From assembly GCA_018066165.1 (NCBI GenBank), contig JAGHRX010000117.1:1-11261 (forward strand): DNA of 11,261 nucleotides. Direction: 5' to 3'. Source of the stretch: UBA1723 sp018066165. Its GTDB lineage: Bacteria > Bacteroidota > Bacteroidia > Bacteroidales > Paludibacteraceae. Shown here one piece after another: positions 1 to 6,002 of this stretch (position 1 is its first letter; the number at the start of each line of letters is the position of its first letter). Under the pieces are notes generated by a model. That model saw only the letters and a list, made by a program, of their open reading frames with translations, was not told the DNA's origin and ran no database searches. The translations under genes were made by a program, and so were the position numbers.

Positions 1-46
1 TTGCTTTCGTTTCGGCTTCGTTGTCGTTCCTTCCCGAAAGCGAGTG

Positions 47-78
47 CAAAAGTATAGCAGATTTCCGTACTGCGCAAG
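47..78 (-). promoter_or_regulatory. Predicted promoter for a gene off the left edge
   Basis: Read on the minus strand, positions 54-47 give TACTTTTG, a full match to the Bacteroidota -7 box TAnnTTTG. CTTG (78-75) lies 20 bases upstream, close to the -33 box TTTG. Transcription would run leftwards out of the window, so the gene is not visible. No reading frame in the first 590 bases looks coding. The call rests on the consensus match alone. Confidence 0.45.
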
Positions 79-160
79 CGTTTCGGGAATTATTTTTTAG
101 AAATGTTTGTAATTCGCTGATTATGCGAAAAATAAATTTTAAGGCCAAAATCATAAAATT

Positions 161-207
161 CCCCATGTTGGCACATGGGGCAAAAATCTGTCACCCATTT
201 CATGGGT
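161..207. repeat. Two adjacent small hairpins built on CCCATG
   Basis: CCCCATG (161-167) and CATGGGG (174-180) form a perfect 7-bp stem with a 6-base loop. ACCCAT (193-198) and ATGGGT (202-207) form a second 6-bp stem with a 3-base loop. Both share the CCCAT core, so they look like one repeated palindromic motif. No T-tract follows, so a terminator role is doubtful. They may be REP-like units. Confidence 0.5.
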
Positions 208-260
208 TTGCTCATCACATTTCTTTTAGGGGACACGAATTTTCATGAATTTTTATTTTC

Positions 261-531
261 GAACACGGATTTATCGGATTACTCGGATAAAAATCCGTGA
301 AATCTGTGCGATCAGTGTTCGTTTTTAGGTGTCGTGTCAACGTTATCGTCATCGTCATCGTTTTTTCACACGGATTTCTCGGATCTCTCGGATTAAAATC
401 AGTGAAATCTGGGTGATCCGTGTTCGTTTTAGGTGTCGTGTCAACGTTAACGTTAACGTCATCGTTTTTAAAACACGGATTTCTAAGATCTCGCGGATAA
501 AAATCCGTGAAATCTGCGGGATCCGTGTTCG
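261..531. repeat. Three ~105-bp tandem units with palindromic cores and hexamer spacers
   Basis: Three imperfect copies start near 261, 367 and 472. Each has a ~60-base core opening with ACACGGATTT and closing with GTGTTCG (GTGTTCG closes at 321, 426 and 531). Within a core, CACGGATTT can pair with AAATCCGTG, or ACACGGAT with ATCCGTGT, so alternative hairpins are possible. Cores are joined by TTTTAGGTGTCGTGTC plus a microsatellite: ATCGTC repeats near 345-360, and AACGTT repeats at 443-459. Degenerate relatives of the core appear at 233-262 and 541-575. The remainder of 1-590 holds nothing else I can support. One reading frame crosses the array but simply translates the repeat and is not a gene. 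Confidence 0.8.
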
Positions 532-590
532 AAAAATTTATGATTTAATTCGTGGATAATTTGCGAATATTCATGTTCAGATATAAATTC

Positions 591-1343
591 CTAATTCTTC
601 AAAAATCCTGGCATTTTCAATTCCCTGATCTCTTTGTCCACTATTCTGTGCGACACTCCAAATGTCTTGTCGAACAACGCCCAGAAATTTGGTCCGTGAT
701 CCATGAATTTCGTGTGGCATAGCTCATGCACGACGACGCTGCGTATCAGATGCAACGGCATCAACATTGTATATAATGAGAAATTAAGCGAGCCTTTGGA
801 TGAGCAACTGCCCCACCTCGTCTGGGCAGAATTGATTTTGACACTGCTGTATTTGAATCCATTAGCGTCGGCAATCTCCTTTACTATATATGGCAATCTT
901 TTTTTCGCTTCATATCTAAGCACTGCTATCGCCGCCTCTTTCACAATCTGTTTGGCTTCAGGAGAATCAAAGTCTGTGTTGATTGGCATCTCAAGCACCA
1001 TCTCGTCTTTGTCTGGACTCTCCACATTTTTTGATTTCTTTAATCTGCTGGCGGCAACGTCGGTGAGTGCAATTCGCATTATGGCAAAATGGGTGTCGAG
1101 GATAAAATTCTCGTCGACACGGGTATCATCGCGTCGGGCTTCATGACGCTTTATGAATGAGTGCATTCTGCTTTCATTTTCTTGGATCAGGCGGGCGATC
1201 GACTCCATTGTGTAGCCGACGGGTGCACTGATAGTGAAGCGTCCGTCTTTGAAACTCATCCTTACGCTTCTCATATTGCTTTTCCATACGACGTTGATCA
1301 ATCCCAACGTGTCGTGTCTGAATGTTTTTTCGATATTTGCCAT
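591..1343 (-). CDS. YgjP-type zinc metallopeptidase (DUF45, SprT/M48-like fold)
   Basis: A 250-residue protein of the YgjP/WrpA-like metal-dependent hydrolase family. The catalytic signature VVVHELCH is at about residues 203-210: His206 and His210 are zinc ligands and Glu207 is the catalytic base. A third ligand, His216, lies in MDHGPNFW. The family hallmark RWGSCSSKG is at about 176-184. The N-terminal ~100 residues form the usual beta-rich lead-in (KSNMRSVRMSFKDGRF). No signal peptide or membrane segment is visible, so it is probably cytosolic. The start is set by ATG at 1343, which keeps the family's conserved N-terminal strands. It diverges from relA and is transcribed alone towards the repeats at 261-531. 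Substrates of this family are poorly known, so the role stays general: a peptidase or hydrolase. Confidence 0.9.
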   Translation of the reverse strand: MANIEKTFRHDTLGLINVVWKSNMRSVRMSFKDGRFTISAPVGYTMESIARLIQENESRMHSFIKRHEARRDDTRVDENFILDTHFAIMRIALTDVAASRLKKSKNVESPDKDEMVLEMPINTDFDSPEAKQIVKEAAIAVLRYEAKKRLPYIVKEIADANGFKYSSVKINSAQTRWGSCSSKGSLNFSLYTMLMPLHLIRSVVVHELCHTKFMDHGPNFWALFDKTFGVSHRIVDKEIRELKMPGFLKN

Positions 1344-1350
1344 AATGACA

Positions 1351-1358
1351 CAAAAATA
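1351..1358 (-). promoter_or_regulatory. Predicted -7 box for the metallopeptidase gene
   Basis: On the minus strand, 1358-1351 reads TATTTTTG, matching TAnnTTTG. No clear -33 TTTG lies 19-20 bases further upstream. The box ends only 7 bases before the ATG at 1343, so transcription from here would give almost no 5' leader. A small palindrome (CTGAG/CTCAG, 1374-1385) lies between this box and the opposing relA promoter. Confidence 0.4.
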
Positions 1359-1388
1359 GTAAATAGATTAGAGCTGAGAGCTCAGAGA

Positions 1389-1420
1389 TTTGCGAAAGTT
1401 AAATATTAAATCTAAATTTG
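1389..1420 (+). promoter_or_regulatory. Predicted relA promoter (TTTG, 20 bp, TAAATTTG)
   Basis: TTTG at 1389-1392 and TAAATTTG at 1413-1420 match the Bacteroidota -33/-7 boxes with a 20-bp spacer, against a usual 19-20. Transcription would start near 1427 and leave a leader of about 17 bases before the ATG at 1444. No Shine-Dalgarno-like purine run stands out, as is common in this phylum. Confidence 0.65.
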
Positions 1421-1443
1421 TAGGAAATCATAAATAGATAGGC

Positions 1444-3645
1444 ATGGATACGAATTTGAAATGGGACGAAATTAAAACGAGCTTCGACAAATATGTGTCG
1501 ATTGCTGAGGAGAAACTACCTATTGGCGCGCTCAACCCTGTGCGCGACGCAATGATTGTTTTCGACGAGAAGGTCAAATCAAATAATGTATCGGAAGACG
1601 ATGTCGACCACATGGAACGTGGTGTGCAGACTGCTCTTATCCTTGCCGACGAGGTAAGCCTTGGCGGCGGACCAAGTGTGGCCAAGATTCTTTTTGAGAT
1701 GATCAAATGCGGCCTGATGACTGAGGCCGACGTCGCAAAGTCGTTTCCCGACAGTATCGTCGCCCTTGTGCACGGAGAGCAGAAGGTGGATGAGTTCTAT
1801 CGTCGACGTGTGGGCGTGGAGAATGAGAATTTCAGAAAACTGCTGATGAGTTTGGCCGAGGACATCCGCGTCATCATCATCCTTATCTGCGAGGTGCTCT
1901 ATCTGATCAGAAAATATAATCCTATTGAAGATTCTGAAGACGGTGACCGTGTCGCTCGTGAGGCAAGCTACCTGTTTGCCCCACTCGCCCATCGTCTTGG
2001 ATTATATAAGGTTAAGAGTGAGCTTGAGGATTTGTCGATGAAGCGTCTGCATCGTGAGACTTACCGTGAGATCGCTCATAAATTGAATGAGACTAAACGC
2101 AGTCGTGACAAATATATCTCTGACTTTATCAATCCGTTGAAGAAGAAGCTTGAAGACGCGGGGTTCAAATTCACCATCAAGGGCCGCACGAAGAGTATCT
2201 ACTCTATCTGGAACAAGATGCGTAAGCAAAACACCACTTTCGAGCACGTCTACGACCTGTTCGCCATCCGTATCATTCTCGACAGCGAGTTGGCGGAGGA
2301 GAAGAGCGACTGCTGGCGTGTCTACTCTATCGTCACTGATGAGTACCAGCCAAATCCAAAGCGTCTGCGCGACTGGCTATCCATCCCTAAGACAAACGGT
2401 TACGAGAGTCTTCACACCACTGTGATGGGACCTCAAGGAAAATGGGTGGAGGTGCAGATCCGTACAGAGCGTATGGACGAAATCGCAGAAAAGGGTTTTG
2501 CTGCCCACTTCAAATATAAAGGTGTGAAGAGCGAGAATATGCTCGACTCGTGGATGGCCAACGTGCGAGAGATCCTTGAGAATCCCGACGTCGCCAACGA
2601 GGAGTGCATCTCAGAATTCAAGATGAACCTGTACGACAAGGAGGTCTTCATCTTCACTCCGAACGGAGATCTTGTGCATCTGCCTAAGGGAGCGACGTTG
2701 CTCGATTTCGCCTACCTTATCCACAGTAATCTCGGCAACCATTGCGTCGGCGGAAAGATCGGAGGCAAGAATGTGTCGTTGAGATACGAGGTCAACAACG
2801 GCGACCAGCTTGAGGTGCTTACCAGCAACACTCAGAAACCAAAGGAAGAGTGGCTGAGCATCGTCAAGACAAGCAAGGCAAAGAGCCGTATCAAAGCTTT
2901 CTTGCGTGAGGAGGAGAACTCCAACGCCTCTCTCGGAAAAGAGACACTCAACCGTCGCTTCAAAAACTGGAAGATTGATCTTGAGGAATCCTTTTTAGCC
3001 AAGACAATCAAGCGTTTAGGCTATAAGATGACGACGGAATTCTATAATGATATCGTAGAGGAGAAACTTGATCCTGTTAAGATTCGCGACGTCTACACGG
3101 AGATTCTTGAGAAAGAGCTTCATCCGGAATTGAACTACGAAGCGAAAAAAGCAGATGAGTTTGAGCATCACCAGATATCAGCCGACGACAAGTCGAAAGA
3201 CGATGTGCTCACTATCGACGACAATCTAAAGGGCATCGAATATACACTTGCGAAATGTTGCAACCCTATTTATGGCGACGACATCTTCGGTTTCATCCTT
3301 ACACAAGGAGGAATCAAGATCCACCGTAAGGATTGCCCTAACGCGCCGATGATGATCCAACGTTTCGGCTACCGCTACGTCAAGGCACGCTGGAGCGGAA
3401 AGCAAGGAAGCCAGTACGTCTGCACTCTACGAGTAATCGGCAACGATGATTTGGGAATCGTCACAAACATCACGTCGCTAATCCAGAAAGAGAGCAATAT
3501 CTCGATGCGTTCCATCTCCGTCGACAGTGTAGCCGGACTCTTCCAAGGACATATTTCATTGCTTGTCAACGACCTACAGCAAGTGGACAATGTAATGAAG
3601 AAGATCAACGCTATCAAGGGAGTGAAGAGCGTGGAGAGAAGTTGA
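1444..3645 (+). CDS. relA: RelA-type (p)ppGpp synthetase with inactive hydrolase domain
   Basis: A 733-residue long RSH enzyme that transfers pyrophosphate from ATP to GDP/GTP to make the stringent-response alarmone (p)ppGpp. Order of domains: degenerate HD hydrolase (about 40-200); synthetase (about 230-360), with KGRTKS at 246, RLRDWLSIPKTNGYESLHT at 307-325 and EVQIRT at 336; TGS (about 399-460); a conserved-cysteine region with CC at 605-606 and HRKDC near 627-631; and a C-terminal ACT domain (about 658-733). The hydrolase HD pair is gone: the usual HDxxED site reads FEMIKCG (about 83-90), and the usual LADRLHNMR reads ICEVLYLIR (about 148-156). This should therefore be synthesis-only, with a separate SpoT-type enzyme elsewhere. 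Length is normal for the family. It is monocistronic with its own promoter, and an IS110 element lies about 100 bp downstream. Confidence 0.92.
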   Translation: MDTNLKWDEIKTSFDKYVSIAEEKLPIGALNPVRDAMIVFDEKVKSNNVSEDDVDHMERGVQTALILADEVSLGGGPSVAKILFEMIKCGLMTEADVAKSFPDSIVALVHGEQKVDEFYRRRVGVENENFRKLLMSLAEDIRVIIILICEVLYLIRKYNPIEDSEDGDRVAREASYLFAPLAHRLGLYKVKSELEDLSMKRLHRETYREIAHKLNETKRSRDKYISDFINPLKKKLEDAGFKFTIKGRTKSIYSIWNKMRKQNTTFEHVYDLFAIRIILDSELAEEKSDCWRVYSIVTDEYQPNPKRLRDWLSIPKTNGYESLHTTVMGPQGKWVEVQIRTERMDEIAEKGFAAHFKYKGVKSENMLDSWMANVREILENPDVANEECISEFKMNLYDKEVFIFTPNGDLVHLPKGATLLDFAYLIHSNLGNHCVGGKIGGKNVSLRYEVNNGDQLEVLTSNTQKPKEEWLSIVKTSKAKSRIKAFLREEENSNASLGKETLNRRFKNWKIDLEESFLAKTIKRLGYKMTTEFYNDIVEEKLDPVKIRDVYTEILEKELHPELNYEAKKADEFEHHQISADDKSKDDVLTIDDNLKGIEYTLAKCCNPIYGDDIFGFILTQGGIKIHRKDCPNAPMMIQRFGYRYVKARWSGKQGSQYVCTLRVIGNDDLGIVTNITSLIQKESNISMRSISVDSVAGLFQGHISLLVNDLQQVDNVMKKINAIKGVKSVERS

Positions 3646-3745
3646 TTCAATTCATAATTCATAATTCGCAACCTTAGATTTGCAGCATAAATATTTTTGT
3701 TGATTTGAACGATTTTTGGCTCAGGTCGCAAATATATCAAAATGT
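3646..3745. other. relA-IS110 intergenic DNA
   Basis: AT-rich spacer with a short direct repeat, TTCATAA, at about 3653-3666. I see no convincing terminator hairpin for relA. CAAATATA at 3729-3736 is a minus-strand -7-like box (TATATTTG), but it lacks a -33 partner and has no gene ahead of it. The bases up to 3745 are taken as the left flank of the IS element. Confidence 0.4.
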
Positions 3746-3774
3746 ATTAATTTTAAATCGTAAAATAATTATTG

Positions 3775-3935
3775 AGGAAAGACAATGGAAACCGGGCGGT
3801 GAACAAGCAATTCGCATGGGATAGACCCGAATGAATTTTTAGACCGTCCGGTCCGTTGATTCCAAGACCTGAATAAGAATATGCCCTTAGCCTCAATAAG
3901 GTTAGTAGGTAAAGGATCAACATTCCAAAGTCCCT
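3775..3935 (+). ncRNA. Putative IS110 bridge RNA
   Basis: Non-coding DNA just before the recombinase folds into two stem-loops, each with internal loops. Stem A pairs 3783-3800 with 3843-3858 (16 bp, two G-U, one 2-base bulge). Inside it a small GGG/CCC hairpin (3818-3828) separates a 5' segment (about 3808-3817) from a 3' segment (3831-3836). Stem B uses GATTCC/GGATC (3858-3863/3914-3918), ACCT/AGGT (3867-3870/3907-3910) and CCTTA/TAAGG (3885-3889/3897-3901). It exposes loops at 3871-3884 and 3902-3906. This is the target-loop then donor-loop order known for IS110 bridge RNAs, which guide the recombinase to donor and target DNA. The RNA ends are not defined by sequence alone. Confidence 0.7.
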
Positions 3936-3953
3936 CAAAAAACGCTGCAAGTT

Positions 3954-4961
3954 ATGAAGAATTTTTTTATTGGCATCGACATCAGCAAAGAAAAATTAAA
4001 CCTTTGCTTCAGAACTTCGACAGAGATCTTGTTGGAGACAGAAATTGAGAACACGAATGCATCGATCAAGAGACAAATCAAGAAGGGGCTGAAGGAGCTT
4101 GGAAAAGACATCTCGGATGTCCTTGTGTGTGCTGAATACACTGGCAGATACATCTACCCTTTGGCATGTTCGTGCCATGAATTGGAAGTCTTCCTATGGA
4201 TAGAAGACCCTACAAGAATCAAGAACTCTTTTGGTGTTGCTAGAGGCAAAAACGATACTGTGGACGCCCGACGCATAGCCGAATATGCTTTCCGATTCAA
4301 TGACAAGGCTGTCGAATATTCAATGAAAGAAAAGTCTATAGTGTCACTAAAAAACTTGCTGTCAGACAGAGACTTACTCCTTTCTGACCTTAAAAAATAC
4401 AAGGCTCAGCTTTCAGACCAGAAAAATTACATGGACAATGACGATTATAAACGCAAATCCAAAAGATGGAAGGTTGTGATAAAGACAATCCAAAATCAGA
4501 TAGATGAGATTGAAGCGGAAATGGGAAACATTGCCGAAAATGATCCGAACATCAAACACCAGATGGAATTGTTGAAATCTATTGACGGAGTCGGTGAGAA
4601 ATTGGCAATAAACATGATTGTGATTACCGAAGGATTTACTCGATTCGACAACGCCAGACAATTCAACTGTTATGCCGGGTTGGCTCCGTTCCAATACACG
4701 TCGGGGAAAAGTATTTACTCCAAATCTAGAGTCTCTCAACGTGCTAACAAACATATCAAATCTCTTCTCCATTTGTGTGCTGTTAGTGCAGGCACACGTA
4801 TGGCGGATAGCGAGTACAGGGAATACTATGAAAGGAGGAAAAAGGAAGGGAAACATCCTATGTGCATCTTAAATGTGATACGTGCTAAAATCGTCTCTAG
4901 AATGTTCGCTGTCATAAATAGAGATTCTTTATACACTAGAGATTATGCTTTCGCTTCTTAA
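3954..4961 (+). CDS. IS110-family DEDD recombinase (transposase)
   Basis: A 335-residue recombinase. The N-terminal RuvC-like DEDD domain opens with FIGIDISKEKL and carries likely acidic residues Asp9, Glu61 (in CAEYTGRY), Asp101 and Asp104 (in KNDTVDARR). A lysine- and glutamate-rich coiled-coil-like region spans about 120-200. The C-terminal Transposase_20 domain contains IDGVGEKLA (about 210-218) and GLAPFQYTSGKS (about 242-253), where Ser250 is the likely nucleophile. The protein cuts and rejoins DNA as a guided recombinase with the upstream structured RNA. Length is typical and no frameshift or stop is seen. The ATG at 3954 starts directly at the conserved DEDD strand. The 14 bases after its stop lead into a large hairpin. 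Confidence 0.93.
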   Translation: MKNFFIGIDISKEKLNLCFRTSTEILLETEIENTNASIKRQIKKGLKELGKDISDVLVCAEYTGRYIYPLACSCHELEVFLWIEDPTRIKNSFGVARGKNDTVDARRIAEYAFRFNDKAVEYSMKEKSIVSLKNLLSDRDLLLSDLKKYKAQLSDQKNYMDNDDYKRKSKRWKVVIKTIQNQIDEIEAEMGNIAENDPNIKHQMELLKSIDGVGEKLAINMIVITEGFTRFDNARQFNCYAGLAPFQYTSGKSIYSKSRVSQRANKHIKSLLHLCAVSAGTRMADSEYREYYERRKKEGKHPMCILNVIRAKIVSRMFAVINRDSLYTRDYAFAS

Positions 4962-4974
4962 ACATTGCCCCAAA

Positions 4975-5046
4975 GGATCCAGACGAGGGCCGCTGGGGAT
5001 CCAGCATCCCCCGCGTCCCACGTCTGGATCCCAATTCATTTTTTTG
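4975..5046 (+). terminator. Large GC-rich hairpin with T-tract after the transposase
   Basis: GGATCCAGACG (4975-4985) pairs perfectly with CGTCTGGATCC (5021-5031). Inside, GGG/CCC (4987-4989/5017-5019) and GGGGAT/ATCCCC (4995-5000/5006-5011) extend the stem. A run of seven Ts follows at 5039-5045, so it can end transposase transcription. Its size and GC content are well above those of a simple terminator, and it may also serve the element's right end. GGATCCAG occurs twice on the plus strand and once inverted within 57 bases. Confidence 0.6.
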
Positions 5047-5084
5047 AAAAATCTTTCGAATATATCATAAGAATATTCATAATG

Positions 5085-5170
5085 GTCGGTACAAGCCGAC
5101 TAATTGGTGCATCCATATTTAAGATCCTACGGTTTGAACCATCTATAGACAATCCAGACCGTAGGATCTT
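5085..5170. repeat. Two inverted repeats downstream of the IS element
   Basis: GTCGG/CCGAC (5085-5089/5096-5100) forms a short stem with loop TACAAG. AAGATCCTACGGT (5121-5133) and ACCGTAGGATCTT (5158-5170) form a perfect 13-bp stem around a 24-base loop. No coding frame here is credible. With 4962-5046 and 5181-5284, this accounts for the whole 5' gap before the next gene: palindromic DNA, no gene. Confidence 0.65.
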
Positions 5171-5180
5171 CTGATTTTGC

Positions 5181-5284
5181 AGTTGTCCAAAACTGAGGAT
5201 TATTAAGGGCGGAACGCCCTAACTCACCTCCCAACGCGAGCCCGGAGGGCGAGCGTATAAAGAAAAAGCGTGTGTTGGACAACT
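5181..5284. repeat. MITE-like 104-bp palindromic element
   Basis: AGTTGTCCAA (5181-5190) and TTGGACAACT (5275-5284) are perfect 10-bp terminal inverted repeats. Inside are AGGGCG/CGCCCT with loop GAA (5206-5220) and GCGAGCCCGGAGGGCGAGC (about 5236-5255). The second is a hairpin with a GA/GA internal mismatch, and its reverse complement closely matches 10831-10850. No target-site duplication is visible, so transposition is inferred only from structure. Confidence 0.55.
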
Positions 5285-5305
5285 CTTATATAATTACCTG
5301 ATTTA

Positions 5306-5329
5306 TTTGATAAAAAAAGACTATATTTG
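5306..5329 (+). promoter_or_regulatory. Predicted promoter of the 52-aa / retropepsin / HicB operon
   Basis: TATATTTG at 5322-5329 is a full match to the -7 consensus TAnnTTTG. The nearest TTTG (5306-5309) is only 12 bases upstream, shorter than the normal 19-20, so the -33 contact is weak or absent. Transcription would start near 5336, about 25 bases before the ATG at 5361. Regulation is unknown. Confidence 0.5.
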
Positions 5330-5360
5330 CAAACACAAAAAATTAGTAACACGTTTTTAT

Positions 5361-5519
5361 ATGAAACAGACAGAATTTTCATCATTTGAGGACTTGCTAA
5401 AATACGTCCGAATGAATTCAAAAGAAGTAACCCTTGTTAAGAGCAATCTTAATACTGAGGAAAAGGAAAACGTTAGAAGAATTAGAAATTATACGTTTAA
5501 GCTAAAACGAAAACTCTAA
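5361..5519 (+). CDS. Unrecognised 52-residue basic protein
   Basis: I do not recognise this family. The reading frame is open further upstream to a TTG at 5307, but that lies inside the -33/-7 region, so the ATG at 5361 (MKQTEFSSFEDLLKYV) is preferred. Residues 8-16 look helical (FEDLLKYVR). The C-terminal half is strongly basic and likely helical (VRRIRNYTFKLKRKL), which could bind nucleic acid or an acidic partner; this is inference. There is no signal peptide or membrane segment. It is the first gene after the 5322-5329 promoter and ends 29 bases before the retropepsin gene on the same strand. Its position and size suggest a partner or regulator of the protease. Confidence 0.6.
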   Translation: MKQTEFSSFEDLLKYVRMNSKEVTLVKSNLNTEEKENVRRIRNYTFKLKRKL

Positions 5520-5548
5520 GATTTAATTCTCAAACAGATTTTATTAGA

Positions 5549-5992
5549 ATGGGTTCATTTACAAAAGAATTTGCAGATCATGTATCTGCAATAGTGACCA
5601 ATTGTTTAGTTTTTACTCCAGACGATTTATCAGAAAAGGTTCCACAAAGTTTTTATCATACTCATAACTGTTTATGGGATACAGGGTCCGAGATAACCGT
5701 TATATCTCCCAAACTCGCTGAAATTCTATGTTTGGAAAAATCAGGAGAAGCTCAAGTTGGAGGAATTGGAGGCTTTGATCATAAAAGTTGGACAACAAAA
5801 GTCCATTTAGGATTACCGAGTGGCGAGATATTTGAAGATCTCGTAGTTTATGTGGACGATTTGCCAGACCACGATATGATCATCGGAATGGACGTAATGA
5901 AAGAAATGGACATTGCCATTACCAACACAAATGGCAAAATGGTATTCTCTTACGATAGGCCATCAACAAGGAGAATTGATTTTTCAAAATGA
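5549..5992 (+). CDS. Retropepsin-like aspartic protease, cytosolic
   Basis: A 147-residue protein with the architecture of a single-domain retroviral-type aspartic protease. The active-site triad is in CLWDTGSEITVIS (Asp44-Thr45-Gly46). A glycine-rich flap-like segment VGGIGGF spans about 70-76. The hydrophobic-hydrophobic-Gly motif after the active site is MIIGMDVM at about 110-117. Such proteases act as dimers, each subunit giving one catalytic Asp. No signal peptide or membrane helix is seen, so it should act inside the cell, unlike membrane or periplasmic bacterial relatives. Its substrate is unknown. It follows the 52-aa gene by 29 bases and precedes the HicB-like gene by 10 bases, so the three are probably co-transcribed. 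Fold assignment is firm from the DTG motif; the biological role is open. Confidence 0.85.
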   Translation: MGSFTKEFADHVSAIVTNCLVFTPDDLSEKVPQSFYHTHNCLWDTGSEITVISPKLAEILCLEKSGEAQVGGIGGFDHKSWTTKVHLGLPSGEIFEDLVVYVDDLPDHDMIIGMDVMKEMDIAITNTNGKMVFSYDRPSTRRIDFSK

Positions 5993-6002
5993 AAGAAGAA
6001 TT

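Larger units (their letters stand above)
3746..5076 (+). mobile_element. IS110-family insertion sequence, about 1.33 kb
   Basis: The element comprises a ~200-bp structured 5' non-coding end, a DEDD recombinase gene and a ~115-bp 3' end. IS110 elements lack terminal inverted repeats, so the ends are inferred from guide pairing. An AT core is proposed at 3746-3747 and 5075-5076. ATAAGAATAT at the right end (5067-5076) is repeated exactly in the putative bridge RNA at 3873-3882. The recombinase is full length, so the element may be active. The recombinase part is secure; the exact ends are inference. Confidence 0.6.

Noticed and set aside
261..531. CRISPR array
   Set aside because: Only three units of ~105 bp, repeats imperfect, spacers themselves repetitive, no cas genes.
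329..559. 76-residue open frame across the tandem repeats
   Set aside because: It only translates the repeat units (recurrent TRISRISRIKI-type peptide) and has no start context or family.
703..1146. 147-residue plus-strand frame
   Set aside because: Lies antisense inside the metallopeptidase gene, whose catalytic motifs are intact on the minus strand.
3729..3736. Minus-strand -7 box TATATTTG
   Set aside because: No -33 partner at the right distance and no gene reading leftwards; it points into the 3' end of relA.
4965..5174. 69-residue frame after the transposase
   Set aside because: It runs through two large hairpins and has no recognisable protein features.
5181..5284. Complete transposon
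   Set aside because: Only 104 bp, no transposase and no visible target duplication; kept only as a MITE-like repeat.
5307..5360. Upstream extension of the 52-residue gene to TTG
   Set aside because: The extension would cover the -7 box and the likely transcription start.
5913..6002. N-terminal extension of the HicB-like protein
   Set aside because: It would sit inside the protease gene; the HicB fold begins right after the ATG at 6003, which has a purine-rich upstream region.
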